The notes beneath the pieces are model-generated. The model was not told where the DNA came from. It saw only the letters and a list, made by a program, of their open reading frames with translations, and did no database searches. This document shows, one piece after another, positions 25,974-34,229 of a DNA stretch of 64,000 nucleotides. The DNA is from WVXT01 sp964345635 (lineage in GTDB: Bacteria; UBA6262; WVXT01), in assembly GCA_964345635.1 (NCBI GenBank), contig CAYFRM010000075.1:1-64000 (forward strand), written 5' to 3'. Numbering within the stretch: the first letter of the stretch is position 1; each line of letters opens with the position of its first letter. Position numbers and translations under genes: made by a program.

Positions 25974-26507
25974 ATGGAGAAGAAAATCAAGTCAAAAGCC
26001 CGGAATATAAAAATGTTAGGAATGGACGTAGATGGCGTACTAACACCGGGCGATATTGTGATCATGGAGTCGGGAGAGGAGATAAAGAGCTGGAACGTCA
26101 AAGACCGCATGGGATTCAATCTTGCCCGGCGATCGGGAAATTTGAAGTTTGCCTGGATTTCCGGAAGAGGGTGCAAGCAGGTTGAAAAAACGGCAGAAGA
26201 CCTAAAGATAGAAGCCGTCCGTCTTAAGAGAATGGATAAGAATGAAGCCCTGCAGGAGATTTTGCAAGAATTTGCACTTAAAAGGGAAAACTTCGCTTAT
26301 ATTGGCGATGACCTTGTGGATATCCCCGTGCTAAAGAGGGCGGGACTCTCTTTCTGTCCCAAAGATGCGCCGCCAGAAGTAAAGGAAGTAGTGGATTACG
26401 TGACCAAAACGGAAGGTGGCCGGGGCGTCTTGCGGGAAGTGGTGGAACTGATACTGAAATTGCAGGGGAAATGGGAAGAAACTACCAGAGAGTACTGTAA
26501 CAAATGA
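25974..26507 (+). CDS. kdsC: Kdo-8-phosphate phosphatase
   Basis: 177 residues from ATG 25974, with GAGGTG 7 nt upstream; a TTG start 15 nt earlier is not supported. A HAD-superfamily phosphatase with D18-V-D20 in GMDVDGVLTPGD and the C-terminal GDDLVDIPVLKRAG. It lacks a cap domain, as KdsC does. It removes phosphate from Kdo-8-P, giving Kdo for KdsB. ATGA overlap couples it to lptC. Confidence 0.96.
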   Translation: MEKKIKSKARNIKMLGMDVDGVLTPGDIVIMESGEEIKSWNVKDRMGFNLARRSGNLKFAWISGRGCKQVEKTAEDLKIEAVRLKRMDKNEALQEILQEFALKRENFAYIGDDLVDIPVLKRAGLSFCPKDAPPEVKEVVDYVTKTEGGRGVLREVVELILKLQGKWEETTREYCNK

Positions 26508-27061
26508 AAAATAAAATTTTGCAGAACAGGAGTTTTCTATGGCTATTTGCTTTTCTCATTATTCTTGGTTTATCGAGTTGTGGAAAAGAAGAACCGCAAA
26601 AAACAAAGATAACCGGAGAAAAATCTTTCCCTGACCAGGCTATACAAGACTTTACCCTCACTCATACGAATCAGGGAGAAAAGGAGTGGGAGCTGGAGGC
26701 AGAGAGAGCAGAAGTTTATGATAAAGAAGGGAAGACAATTGTACACAAACTTAAACTCAAATTTTATGAGCAGGGAAAGGTTGCTTCCGTTCTGACTGCC
26801 AGGCGAGGAGAAATCAGTTCTCCCTCAGGGGACATCGAGGTGAAGGGAGACGTAGTAGTCACTTCTCAAAAAGAGAAAATGACGTTAAACACAAATAGCC
26901 TGAAATGGGATGCCCGGCGAAACAGAATATTTACCGATGATTTCGTTCGCCAGGAAAAAGTTGACACAATAGTCACCGGGCAAGGATTGGAATCAGATCC
27001 GGAATTGGAAAGGCTGGTAATAAAAAAGGACGTAAAAGTAATTCATAAATCGGAAAAATAA
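26504..27061 (+). CDS. lptC: LPS export system protein LptC (lipoprotein-like)
   Basis: 185 residues. The N terminus is a hydrophobic segment ending in LSSC (C about residue 26), a good lipobox, so this LptC may be lipid-anchored rather than simply spanning the membrane. The rest is the beta-jellyroll of LptC, with DFTLTHTNQGEKEWELEAERAEVYD. It bridges the LptB-FG transporter to LptA in the periplasm. kdsC overlap and lptA 1 nt downstream fix its role by context. Confidence 0.85.
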   Translation: MKNKILQNRSFLWLFAFLIILGLSSCGKEEPQKTKITGEKSFPDQAIQDFTLTHTNQGEKEWELEAERAEVYDKEGKTIVHKLKLKFYEQGKVASVLTARRGEISSPSGDIEVKGDVVVTSQKEKMTLNTNSLKWDARRNRIFTDDFVRQEKVDTIVTGQGLESDPELERLVIKKDVKVIHKSEK

Positions 27062-27062
27062 C

Positions 27063-27722
27063 ATGAAGAAAAGTATTGCACTTTTTTTGCCGTTCGTTTT
27101 TGTAAGCGTAGTTCTAGCGGAGAACCCGAAACAAACAGTGAACATCGCCGGAGAGAGGATGGAAGTATTGAAAAAAGGGGAAATCACCCGTTTTCTGGGG
27201 AATGTAAGATTGGTCAGGCACACAGATACAATAACTTCCGATATAATGGAACGTTATGAGAAAAAAAACTACGTGGTAGGAAAAGGAAACGTGCATCTTA
27301 CGGCCTATCCGAAAAAATCCTTAAGGATGGAAGCTTTTTCTGACCGATTAACTTATAACGTAGACGGCAAGAAAAGTGTTCTTACCGGCAATCCAAGGCT
27401 TATCCGAATCGATGAAGATAATCCCGAAGACAGAATAAAAATGGAAGGACAGGTAATAAAGCTGTCGGGTAATGAGAAAAAAATAAATGTGCAGGGCGAT
27501 ACCAGGGTAGAACACGGAAGAATAACTGCTACAGGCAAACTTCTCGACTACGATTATGAAATAAAGAAAATTGTTCTTACCGGAGATTCTCCCCGTATTT
27601 ACCAGGATGACGAACAGGTAAAGGCTGACTACGCGGCAGAAACCATTACCATATTCATCGATGAAGAGAGAGTCATTATGGAGGGGAATGTAAAAGCATC
27701 TATTTATCCCAAGAAACGGTAG
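27063..27722 (+). CDS. lptA: LPS transport periplasmic protein LptA (OstA-like)
   Basis: 219 residues with a signal peptide (cleavage near residue 20, VVLAE) and OstA-like beta strands, e.g. GNVRLVRHTDTITSD and EGNVKAS. The family builds the periplasmic bridge carrying LPS from LptC to LptD at the outer membrane. It is longer than E. coli LptA (185). It follows lptC by 1 nt and is separated from lptB by a family B element. Confidence 0.88.
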   Translation: MKKSIALFLPFVFVSVVLAENPKQTVNIAGERMEVLKKGEITRFLGNVRLVRHTDTITSDIMERYEKKNYVVGKGNVHLTAYPKKSLRMEAFSDRLTYNVDGKKSVLTGNPRLIRIDEDNPEDRIKMEGQVIKLSGNEKKINVQGDTRVEHGRITATGKLLDYDYEIKKIVLTGDSPRIYQDDEQVKADYAAETITIFIDEERVIMEGNVKASIYPKKR

Positions 27723-27811
27723 TGTGACCCTTTACGGGCATAAATCTCGTTAGAAATGGATGTTACAAATTCTCCTGAGGGAATTTCTAACGGGGTAAAG
27801 CCCTGTACCAC
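27722..27811 (+). repeat. Family B palindromic element, copy 3
   Basis: CTCGTTAGAAAT and ATTTCTAACGGGG arms with the same centre as copy 1, flanked by ACGGGCATAAA and GTAAAGCCCTGTA. It lies between lptA and lptB. One arm mismatch against copy 1. Confidence 0.85.
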
Positions 27812-27837
27812 GAAATGTTTATATTGCATGGTGAAAA

Positions 27838-28557
27838 ATGAGCCTATTGGCAAGAGGTCTGGTCAAAACCTATTCCCGTCGCAAAATTGTCGATGATGTA
27901 GGAATAGAGATAAATGCCGGTGAGATTGTGGGTCTGCTTGGTCCAAACGGGGCTGGTAAGACTACCACCTTTTATATGATTGTGGGTCTGCTTCGTCCGG
28001 ACCAGGGCAGGATATTTCTGGAAGGAAAGGACATAACGGAGCTGCCGATGTATAAACGAGCCAGACTAGGTATCGGCTATTTGTCCCAGGAACCTTCCAT
28101 ATTCAGGCGACTTTCGGTCAGGGAAAACATATGGGCCATTTTGGAAACAACCGCGTTAACGCAGTCCCAGAAGAAACAAAAATTGCAGAGTCTACTAGGA
28201 GAATTGGGAGTGGAGCATTTAGCGGAAAATAAGGCCTGCTTACTATCCGGCGGGGAAAAAAGAAGAGTGGAAATTTCGCGTGCCCTGGTGACCACTCCTC
28301 ACTACATTCTCCTGGACGAACCGTTTGTAGGCATTGATCCCATAACCACCGCGGAAATTCAACAGATTGTTGCCCGGCTCAAGAATAACGGATTGGGAGT
28401 GCTGGTTACAGACCACAACGTCAGAGAGACACTGGAAATCATCGATAGGGCCTATATTATGTACGAGGGAAAAATCTTGCTTTCGGGAACTGCGAAGGAG
28501 TTACTGGAATCGGAAGAAGCCCGAAAAGTTTACCTGGGCAAAGAATTCAGGATGTAA
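27838..28557 (+). CDS. lptB: LPS export ABC transporter ATP-binding protein LptB
   Basis: 239 residues. Walker A GPNGAGKTT (about 35-43), signature LLSGGEKRRVEIS, Walker B ILLDEPFVGIDP, and the LptB-specific TDHNVRETLE. It is the ATPase that powers LPS extraction with LptFG. The partner LptFG genes are not in the window. In many Gram-negatives lptB is followed by rpoN; here the next gene is a PTS IIA with its own promoter. Confidence 0.97.
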   Translation: MSLLARGLVKTYSRRKIVDDVGIEINAGEIVGLLGPNGAGKTTTFYMIVGLLRPDQGRIFLEGKDITELPMYKRARLGIGYLSQEPSIFRRLSVRENIWAILETTALTQSQKKQKLQSLLGELGVEHLAENKACLLSGGEKRRVEISRALVTTPHYILLDEPFVGIDPITTAEIQQIVARLKNNGLGVLVTDHNVRETLEIIDRAYIMYEGKILLSGTAKELLESEEARKVYLGKEFRM

Positions 28558-28567
28558 AAGCGAGAAA

Positions 28568-28596
28568 TTGACAAAATCATAAAAATATAGTTTAAT
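28568..28596 (+). promoter_or_regulatory. Sigma-70-type promoter for the PTS operon
   Basis: TTGACA at 28568-28573 and TTTAAT at 28591-28596 with a 17-nt spacer, 54 nt before the PtsN-like start. The -35 box is perfect. It would start the ptsN-hprK-rapZ-PTS transcript independently of lptB. Confidence 0.65.
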
Positions 28597-28650
28597 TGTA
28601 AAGCAAAAAAGCGAAAAAAAAGACCATTTTTCATAGGAGGAGAGAGAAAG

Positions 28651-29103
28651 ATGAAGATTATGGGGTTTCTTTGCAAGGAAGCGATTGAAGTCGATTTGCA
28701 GGCAATCAAGAAGAAAGAAGCGTTAAAAGAACTAATTGATAAACTGATAGCCGCCAAGAGGATAAAGGAAAATGCAAGAGACAAAATACTGCAGGCTTTA
28801 TTGGACAGAGAAAAATTAGGCTCCACGGGAATTGGACAGGGGGTGGCGATTCCCCACGCAAAAACAGATAGAGTAGCGGATATCGTCTGCGCATTTGGTA
28901 CGTCCAGCAAGGGAATAGAATTTAATGCACTGGACGGAGAAAAGGTATACATAATTTTTCTCCTCATCGCTCCCCAGGAGTCAGCGGGAATGCATCTGAA
29001 GGTTCTGGCAAAGATATCCCGGCTTCTTAAAGATAAGTTCTTTCGCCAGGCACTACGAGAGGCAAAGGCGCCTGGTGAAGTAATTAAGATCATAAAGGAA
29101 TAA
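28651..29103 (+). CDS. PTS fructose/nitrogen-type IIA protein
   Basis: 150 residues, IIA(Fru/Ntr) fold. Active-site H69 in GVAIPHAKTD is the phosphorylated residue. It is PtsN-like: alone, with no attached IIB/IIC, next to hprK. In Proteobacteria this IIA-Ntr regulates potassium and nitrogen-linked functions, but here rpoN and hpf are missing from the neighbourhood. GGAGG lies before the ATG. It could also donate phosphate to a sugar transporter elsewhere. Confidence 0.85.
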   Translation: MKIMGFLCKEAIEVDLQAIKKKEALKELIDKLIAAKRIKENARDKILQALLDREKLGSTGIGQGVAIPHAKTDRVADIVCAFGTSSKGIEFNALDGEKVYIIFLLIAPQESAGMHLKVLAKISRLLKDKFFRQALREAKAPGEVIKIIKE

Positions 29104-29151
29104 GATACTTACTAGTTACGGGACGGCAAAAAGATTAATGGGTAATTGACA

Positions 29152-30096
29152 ATGGCAAGACTTCTGGTCAAAGAACTATTTGCAGAGAAAGGTGCGGATT
29201 TGGACTTGCATCTTGTGGCGGGGAAAGAAGGTTTAGACCGGAAAATAACCAGCTGGGAAATTCATAGTCTGGGACTTGCGCTATCCGGGAAGATGGGTGT
29301 TTTACCTCCCGGTCAACTTCAGATTTTAGACCGGGAAGAACTCGATTATTTAAGAAAGTTAAATGTGCGGGAGAAGAGTATCGCGCTACGGGGAATCTTT
29401 TCCGGGGACGTTCCTTGTTTTATCGTTACCAGCAATTTTGTTCCTCCTCAAGGATTTGTAAAAATGGCCCGGAAAGCGAAAATACCGATCTTTAAGAGTC
29501 GCATATCTTTTTCTACATTTGTGAATCGCCTTTTGCCTTTTCTGGAAGATAAACTTACAGTCACTGAATCTGTTCCGGGAGTGATGGTCGAAGTTTATGG
29601 CCTGGGGATTCTGATATTGGGAGTAACCGGCATCGGCAAAAGCGAGTGCGCCCTGGAACTTGTCAATAGAGGACATCGATTAATTGCCGGGGAAGTGGTG
29701 GGAATTAAACAGCGCCGGAGGAATATTCTCATCGGCTTTGCCCGGGAACCGATTCGTTACTATTTGGAAGTTCAGGGACTGGGAATAATAGACGTGGAAA
29801 GATTATTTGGAGCAAGCGCGGTAAGGAATTCAGCAAAGATTGACCTGGTAATTAGACTTGAGGAATGGGACAAAGCCAGGGACTACGAACTGCTCGGTTT
29901 CGATGAGAAGCATACGGCGATTCTGCAAGTCAGTGTTCCGGAACTGGTAATTCCTATTCGGCCGGGGAGAAACATAGCCAGCATCGTTGAAGTGGCAGCG
30001 ATGAATCAGCGGCTAAGAAGAGAGGGATATTCCGCAATTAGTAAACTGGATAGGGAAATAATAAAAATCACGCGGCAAAAAAGAAAAAACAAGTAG
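29152..30096 (+). CDS. hprK: HPr kinase/phosphorylase homologue with altered active site
   Basis: 314 residues with both HprK domains: N-terminal regulatory (about 1-135) and kinase core with Walker A GVTGIGKS (157-164). Compared with known HprK, the catalytic His of the H-G-V-L motif is P142, and the ADD after GHRL is A-G180-E181. The EIRG motif is EVQG. The later FGASAVR and IPIRPGRN are normal. HprK phosphorylates HPr at Ser46 and reverses it; here activity is doubtful or altered. ATG 29152 is preferred to TTG 29146. Confidence 0.85.
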   Translation: MARLLVKELFAEKGADLDLHLVAGKEGLDRKITSWEIHSLGLALSGKMGVLPPGQLQILDREELDYLRKLNVREKSIALRGIFSGDVPCFIVTSNFVPPQGFVKMARKAKIPIFKSRISFSTFVNRLLPFLEDKLTVTESVPGVMVEVYGLGILILGVTGIGKSECALELVNRGHRLIAGEVVGIKQRRRNILIGFAREPIRYYLEVQGLGIIDVERLFGASAVRNSAKIDLVIRLEEWDKARDYELLGFDEKHTAILQVSVPELVIPIRPGRNIASIVEVAAMNQRLRREGYSAISKLDREIIKITRQKRKNK

Positions 30097-30164
30097 CTCG
30101 GGATTTTCTTCGCTCGCTGCACCACAAAGCTTTGCGTTGGGGAAAGGAAGGGAAATAGAAATAT

Positions 30165-31037
30165 ATGGCCAAGGGTAACTTTGTCATAGTAACCGGGCTT
30201 TCGGGAGCAGGGAGAAGTACGGCCCTGAAGAATCTCGAGGATTTGGGATATTTCTGCGTGGATAATCTACCCACTACGCTGATACCTAAATTTGCCGAAA
30301 TTTGTTTACAGTTAAAATATAAGATAAAGAAAGTCGCTTTGGGCATTGACATCAGGGAAGGGGATTTTTTGGACGACCTCTTTGGTTCCTTGGAGGAGCT
30401 GGGGAAAATGGGGTTCGTTTATCAGATTCTTTTCCTGGAAGCCAGTAATTCCGTCCTGGTTAGAAGATATAGTGAAACCCGCAGGAAACATCCTCTGGAT
30501 ACGGAAGGCAGAAGCATGCTGGAAGTTATCGTCAAGGAGAGGAAGCGACTTATGGGCATAAAAGAACGGGCTGATAAGATTATTGATACTACGGCCCTCA
30601 CGCCTCAGGAATTCAAACAAGTAATCTTCTCCAGTTTCAAAGAGGCAGCGAAACCGGATACGATGAGTGTTAGCTTAGTCTCTTTTGGCTATAAGTACGG
30701 TATCCCGGTGGACGCCGATCTGGTAATCGACACTCGCTTTCTGCCCAATCCCCATTATGTGGAAAGACTGAGACCGTCAACGGGGAACGACCCGGAAGTT
30801 ACTCGTTTCGTCTTGAAGTCGACCGTTACCCAGAAGTTTTTGAGAAAATATTTTGGATTATTGAAATTTTTGATACCTTACTATATCAGGGAAGGAAAGT
30901 CTTATTTGACCATAGCTGTGGGGTGCACGGGAGGCCGCCATCGTTCAGTAATTATTGTTAACGAATTAAAGAAATTTCTAAAGAAGAAATATCCCGTTAA
31001 GACTCAGTACCGCGATATAGAGAAAGGAACAGCTTAA
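30165..31037 (+). CDS. rapZ: RNase adapter/nucleotide-binding protein RapZ
   Basis: 290 residues. P-loop GLSGAGRS (11-18), FCVDNLP, and the C-terminal RGDPEV-like and GCTGGRHRSV blocks define the YvcJ/RapZ family. RapZ in E. coli delivers a sRNA to RNase E and senses glucosamine-6-phosphate; in Gram-positives YvcJ binds nucleotides. Its position directly after hprK and before PTS genes is the common order in bacteria. Which role applies here cannot be decided. Confidence 0.93.
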   Translation: MAKGNFVIVTGLSGAGRSTALKNLEDLGYFCVDNLPTTLIPKFAEICLQLKYKIKKVALGIDIREGDFLDDLFGSLEELGKMGFVYQILFLEASNSVLVRRYSETRRKHPLDTEGRSMLEVIVKERKRLMGIKERADKIIDTTALTPQEFKQVIFSSFKEAAKPDTMSVSLVSFGYKYGIPVDADLVIDTRFLPNPHYVERLRPSTGNDPEVTRFVLKSTVTQKFLRKYFGLLKFLIPYYIREGKSYLTIAVGCTGGRHRSVIIVNELKKFLKKKYPVKTQYRDIEKGTA

Positions 31038-31051
31038 GAACGGATTGACAG

Positions 31052-31477
31052 ATGATTGGATTCATAATCATGACACACGGCGATTTTGGCCGGCAATTGG
31101 TTAAAGCAGCGGAAATTATTTTGGGGGAGCAAAAGGAAGTATGGGCAATATCGTTGCATGAAAATGACGGGTTGGGTACATTAACCGAAAAAATAGAGAA
31201 GATACTGAAGGAGGAAAACAGACGGTCGGAGGGTAAAATCATTTTCGTAGATATGTTCGGAGGTACGCCAGCAAACGCCAGCCTAAAGTTTGTTAAAGAG
31301 GAAAAGATGGAAATCATTAGTGGCGTTAACCTGCCGATGTTAATTGCGGGCATAAACTATCGGCAGTCTCTGCCCATTAAAGAATTGGCCGAGCGCATCC
31401 GCCAGAAGGGTAAAGAGAGCATTCTCGACGTAAAACAAAAGTTTGTTAATAAAATTTCAAAGGAGAAAAATAAGTAA
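31052..31477 (+). CDS. PTS mannose-family IIA component
   Basis: 141 residues, IIA(Man) fold. The phospho-acceptor is H9 in IMTHGDFG, and MFGGTPANAS is the second family block. It accepts phosphate from HPr and passes it to the IIB encoded next, which overlaps by 1 nt. With IIC and IID downstream it gives a complete mannose-type transporter. Sugar specificity (mannose, glucose, glucosamine or other) is unknown. Confidence 0.92.
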   Translation: MIGFIIMTHGDFGRQLVKAAEIILGEQKEVWAISLHENDGLGTLTEKIEKILKEENRRSEGKIIFVDMFGGTPANASLKFVKEEKMEIISGVNLPMLIAGINYRQSLPIKELAERIRQKGKESILDVKQKFVNKISKEKNK

Positions 31478-31965
31478 TGGGCGTGGTGCTGGTACGAATT
31501 GATGACCGATTGATTCACGGTCAAGTAGTTGAGAACTGGATGAAATTCCTCAAAATCGATCACGTGGTTGTAGTTAACGATTTTGTTGCCAGTGACCGAA
31601 TGCAAAGAACTCTGTTTTCAATGGCAGTTCCAGACCACATTAGGATATCTATTTTGGCTATAGCCGAGGCAAGAAAAGCAATACGGAATGGCCGATTCCA
31701 AGAACAGAGGGCGATGCTTCTCCTCGTCTCACCCGAGGATGTCCTGAATTTGATCAAGGGAGGAGTTAGAATAAGAGAGGTAAATGTGGGAGGAATGCAC
31801 TATTCGCCTGAAAAGAAACAGATCCTCAAAGCCGTATCAGTCGGCAAAAAAGACGTTCGCGCCTTTCAGGAACTGGACAAACTGGGAGTCCGTTTAGAGG
31901 CAAGAATGGTTCCCGATGATGAGAAAATTGACATAATGAAAATCATCAACAGAGAGAGATGGTAA
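31477..31965 (+). CDS. PTS mannose/fructose/sorbose-family IIB component
   Basis: 162 residues with the phosphorylated H14 in RIDDRLIHGQVVENW. It is separate from IIA, as in sorbose-type systems. It phosphorylates the sugar bound by IIC-IID. It overlaps IIA and is followed, after 37 nt, by a GH57 gene rather than by IIC, which is unusual. Confidence 0.93.
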   Translation: MGVVLVRIDDRLIHGQVVENWMKFLKIDHVVVVNDFVASDRMQRTLFSMAVPDHIRISILAIAEARKAIRNGRFQEQRAMLLLVSPEDVLNLIKGGVRIREVNVGGMHYSPEKKQILKAVSVGKKDVRAFQELDKLGVRLEARMVPDDEKIDIMKIINRERW

Positions 31966-32002
31966 TTGTGCAAGGCATAGTTTTCGGAAAGGTCTCAGGA
32001 AT

Positions 32003-34180
32003 ATGAAGAAAATAAACTTCGTGTTGGGTATTCATAACCATCAGCCGGTCGGTAATTTTGCAAACATTTTCGAGGAGGCTTACCAGAAGGCGTACCTTCC
32101 CTTTGTGGAAATTTTGACAAAACATCCCGGCGTAAAAGTCACATTCCATTTTAGCGGGGTCCTTCTGGAGTGGATTGTTAAACATCATCCAGAATTTATT
32201 TCCATAATAAAAAACCTCTTACAAACGGAGCAGATTGAACTTATGACCGGTGGCTACTACGAGCCAATTCTGGCTATGTTATACGATCGTGATGGAATCG
32301 GTCAAATATTGAAATTGAACAAATACATCAAAGATTTATTTGATTACAAACCAAGAGGGATGTGGCTGGCGGAACGTGTCTGGGAGCCGCACCTGGCAAA
32401 GTCAATTTCCCAGGCAGGTGTAGAATATACTGTCATTGACGACTTGCCTTTCCAGTCCGCCGGGCTTTTTGAGGAAGAACTTTTCGGGTACTACCTCACC
32501 GAGGAACAAGGTTATCCGCTGAAAGTTTTTCCCATTAGTGAAAGGCTGCGATTTCTCATACCTTTCCAACCCGTGGAAGAAGTTATTAAGTATTTTAAAT
32601 CCCAGGCTACGGAGAAGGAAGAGAGACTGGCAGTAATGGCTGATGACGGGGAGAAATTTGGCATCTGGCCCGGAACCCATGAGCTGTCGTACGAACAGAA
32701 TTGGCTGGAACAGTTCTTCAGCGAGCTGGAGAAAAATAGAAAATGGATTAAAATGTTTACGTTTTCCGAATATATTTCACAGTTTGAACCTAAAGGAAGA
32801 ATATATCTTCCTACGGGTTCCTATTCCCAGATGATGGAATGGGTCTTGCCCACCAAGGCGAGAAAGGAATTCAATGATATCCAGAGAGAAGTGGAAAAAT
32901 TGCCTCAGAGCGAACGCTATGCAAGGTTTTTGAAAGGAGGCTTCTGGAGAAACTTCTTTGTGAAGTATGCTGAAAGCAACTTGATGCAGAAGAAGATGCT
33001 TCTGGTCAGTAACAAGATTTTTAAGGCAATGCAAAACTTGCAAACGTCGCCGGCCGGATCCGGTAAGGAAAATACGAAACTTCCCGATTGGTTGGAAGAA
33101 GCGAGGAATGAACTGTGGAAAGGGCAGTGCAACTGCGCTTACTGGCACGGCGTTTTCGGAGGACTATACTTTCCCCACCTCAGAAGAGCGGCTTATGAAC
33201 ATCTTATTAATGCGGAAAAAGCTGTTGACGGCAAAGGCCAATCAGGTTCCCAATCTGTGGAAGCGCAAGAGTTAGATTTTGATTTGGATGGAAATCCGGA
33301 GCTTTTGGTCAGTACTCCCTTACTCAATGCTTATTTCAGGCCGTCTGCGGGAGCGTCTCTTTTCGAATTGGATTATAAACCCCGGAACCTGAATCTTTTG
33401 ACTACTCTGACTCGCAGGAAAGAAGCCTACCACGAAGAAATTATTCGTGCCAGTCTTTTTGATTCCCGGGCTAGCGAGGAGAAAAAAGGCGTAAAATCAA
33501 TTCACAATATGGAAAAAGTAAAGGACAGGAACTTGGCAAAATATCTTCACTATGATTGGTACGAGAGGGTATCTTTGGTGGACCATTTCCTGCATCCCGA
33601 TACGGAGATTTTTGATTTCTCCACTTGCCAGTACGGGGAACAGGGAGATTTCGTCGACCAACCTTATATGTACAGGATTGAAGCAGGCGGGATAAACTTT
33701 GTCAGGGAAGGATTCGTGTGGGTAGGAGATTTCCAGCAACCCGTGAAAGTGGAGAAAAAAATAACAGTGTCGGCAGACGCGGGGGAGATTCTCGCTATTT
33801 ATAAAATTGTCAATAAAGGCGAGAACTCCGCAGAATTATGGTTTGGCTCTGAATTTAATTTCTCTTTTTCCTCGCCAGAGGATAAAGAATGTTATTACTC
33901 GGTCCCCGATAGAAAAGAGAGGAAATATTTCTCTTCATTTGGAGAAATTTCTGACTTGAAGGAAATCAGTATGCACGATGGGCATTACGGAGTAAACGTG
34001 ATTTTGCAATTCAACCCCGATTGTCGCTTGTGGCATTTTCCCATAGAGACAATTTCGGAGGGGGATGCGGCCTACGAGCGTATGTATCAGCAATCGGTTG
34101 TATTTCCTCACTGGAAATTGAATTTAAGATCAAAAGAAGAACGGACTATAACGTGTAAACTAAAAATCGCAAGTATATAA
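32003..34180 (+). CDS. GH57 4-alpha-glucanotransferase-type enzyme
   Basis: 725 residues. GH57 motifs are complete: HNHQP (11-15), GGYYEPI, catalytic nucleophile E124 in WLAERVWEP, and acid D214 in ADDGEKFG, at almost the same positions as in Thermococcus litoralis 4-alpha-glucanotransferase. The C-terminal ~300 residues match the beta-rich extra domains of that enzyme. It lacks a signal peptide, so acts in the cytoplasm on maltodextrins or glycogen. It sits inside the PTS operon between IIB and IIC. Amylase activity is an alternative. Confidence 0.88.
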   Translation: MKKINFVLGIHNHQPVGNFANIFEEAYQKAYLPFVEILTKHPGVKVTFHFSGVLLEWIVKHHPEFISIIKNLLQTEQIELMTGGYYEPILAMLYDRDGIGQILKLNKYIKDLFDYKPRGMWLAERVWEPHLAKSISQAGVEYTVIDDLPFQSAGLFEEELFGYYLTEEQGYPLKVFPISERLRFLIPFQPVEEVIKYFKSQATEKEERLAVMADDGEKFGIWPGTHELSYEQNWLEQFFSELEKNRKWIKMFTFSEYISQFEPKGRIYLPTGSYSQMMEWVLPTKARKEFNDIQREVEKLPQSERYARFLKGGFWRNFFVKYAESNLMQKKMLLVSNKIFKAMQNLQTSPAGSGKENTKLPDWLEEARNELWKGQCNCAYWHGVFGGLYFPHLRRAAYEHLINAEKAVDGKGQSGSQSVEAQELDFDLDGNPELLVSTPLLNAYFRPSAGASLFELDYKPRNLNLLTTLTRRKEAYHEEIIRASLFDSRASEEKKGVKSIHNMEKVKDRNLAKYLHYDWYERVSLVDHFLHPDTEIFDFSTCQYGEQGDFVDQPYMYRIEAGGINFVREGFVWVGDFQQPVKVEKKITVSADAGEILAIYKIVNKGENSAELWFGSEFNFSFSSPEDKECYYSVPDRKERKYFSSFGEISDLKEISMHDGHYGVNVILQFNPDCRLWHFPIETISEGDAAYERMYQQSVVFPHWKLNLRSKEERTITCKLKIASI

Positions 34181-34229
34181 TTGAGTTTGAGGTGTTTATC
34201 CCGATCGATATCGCCTCTGGATCGTCGTA

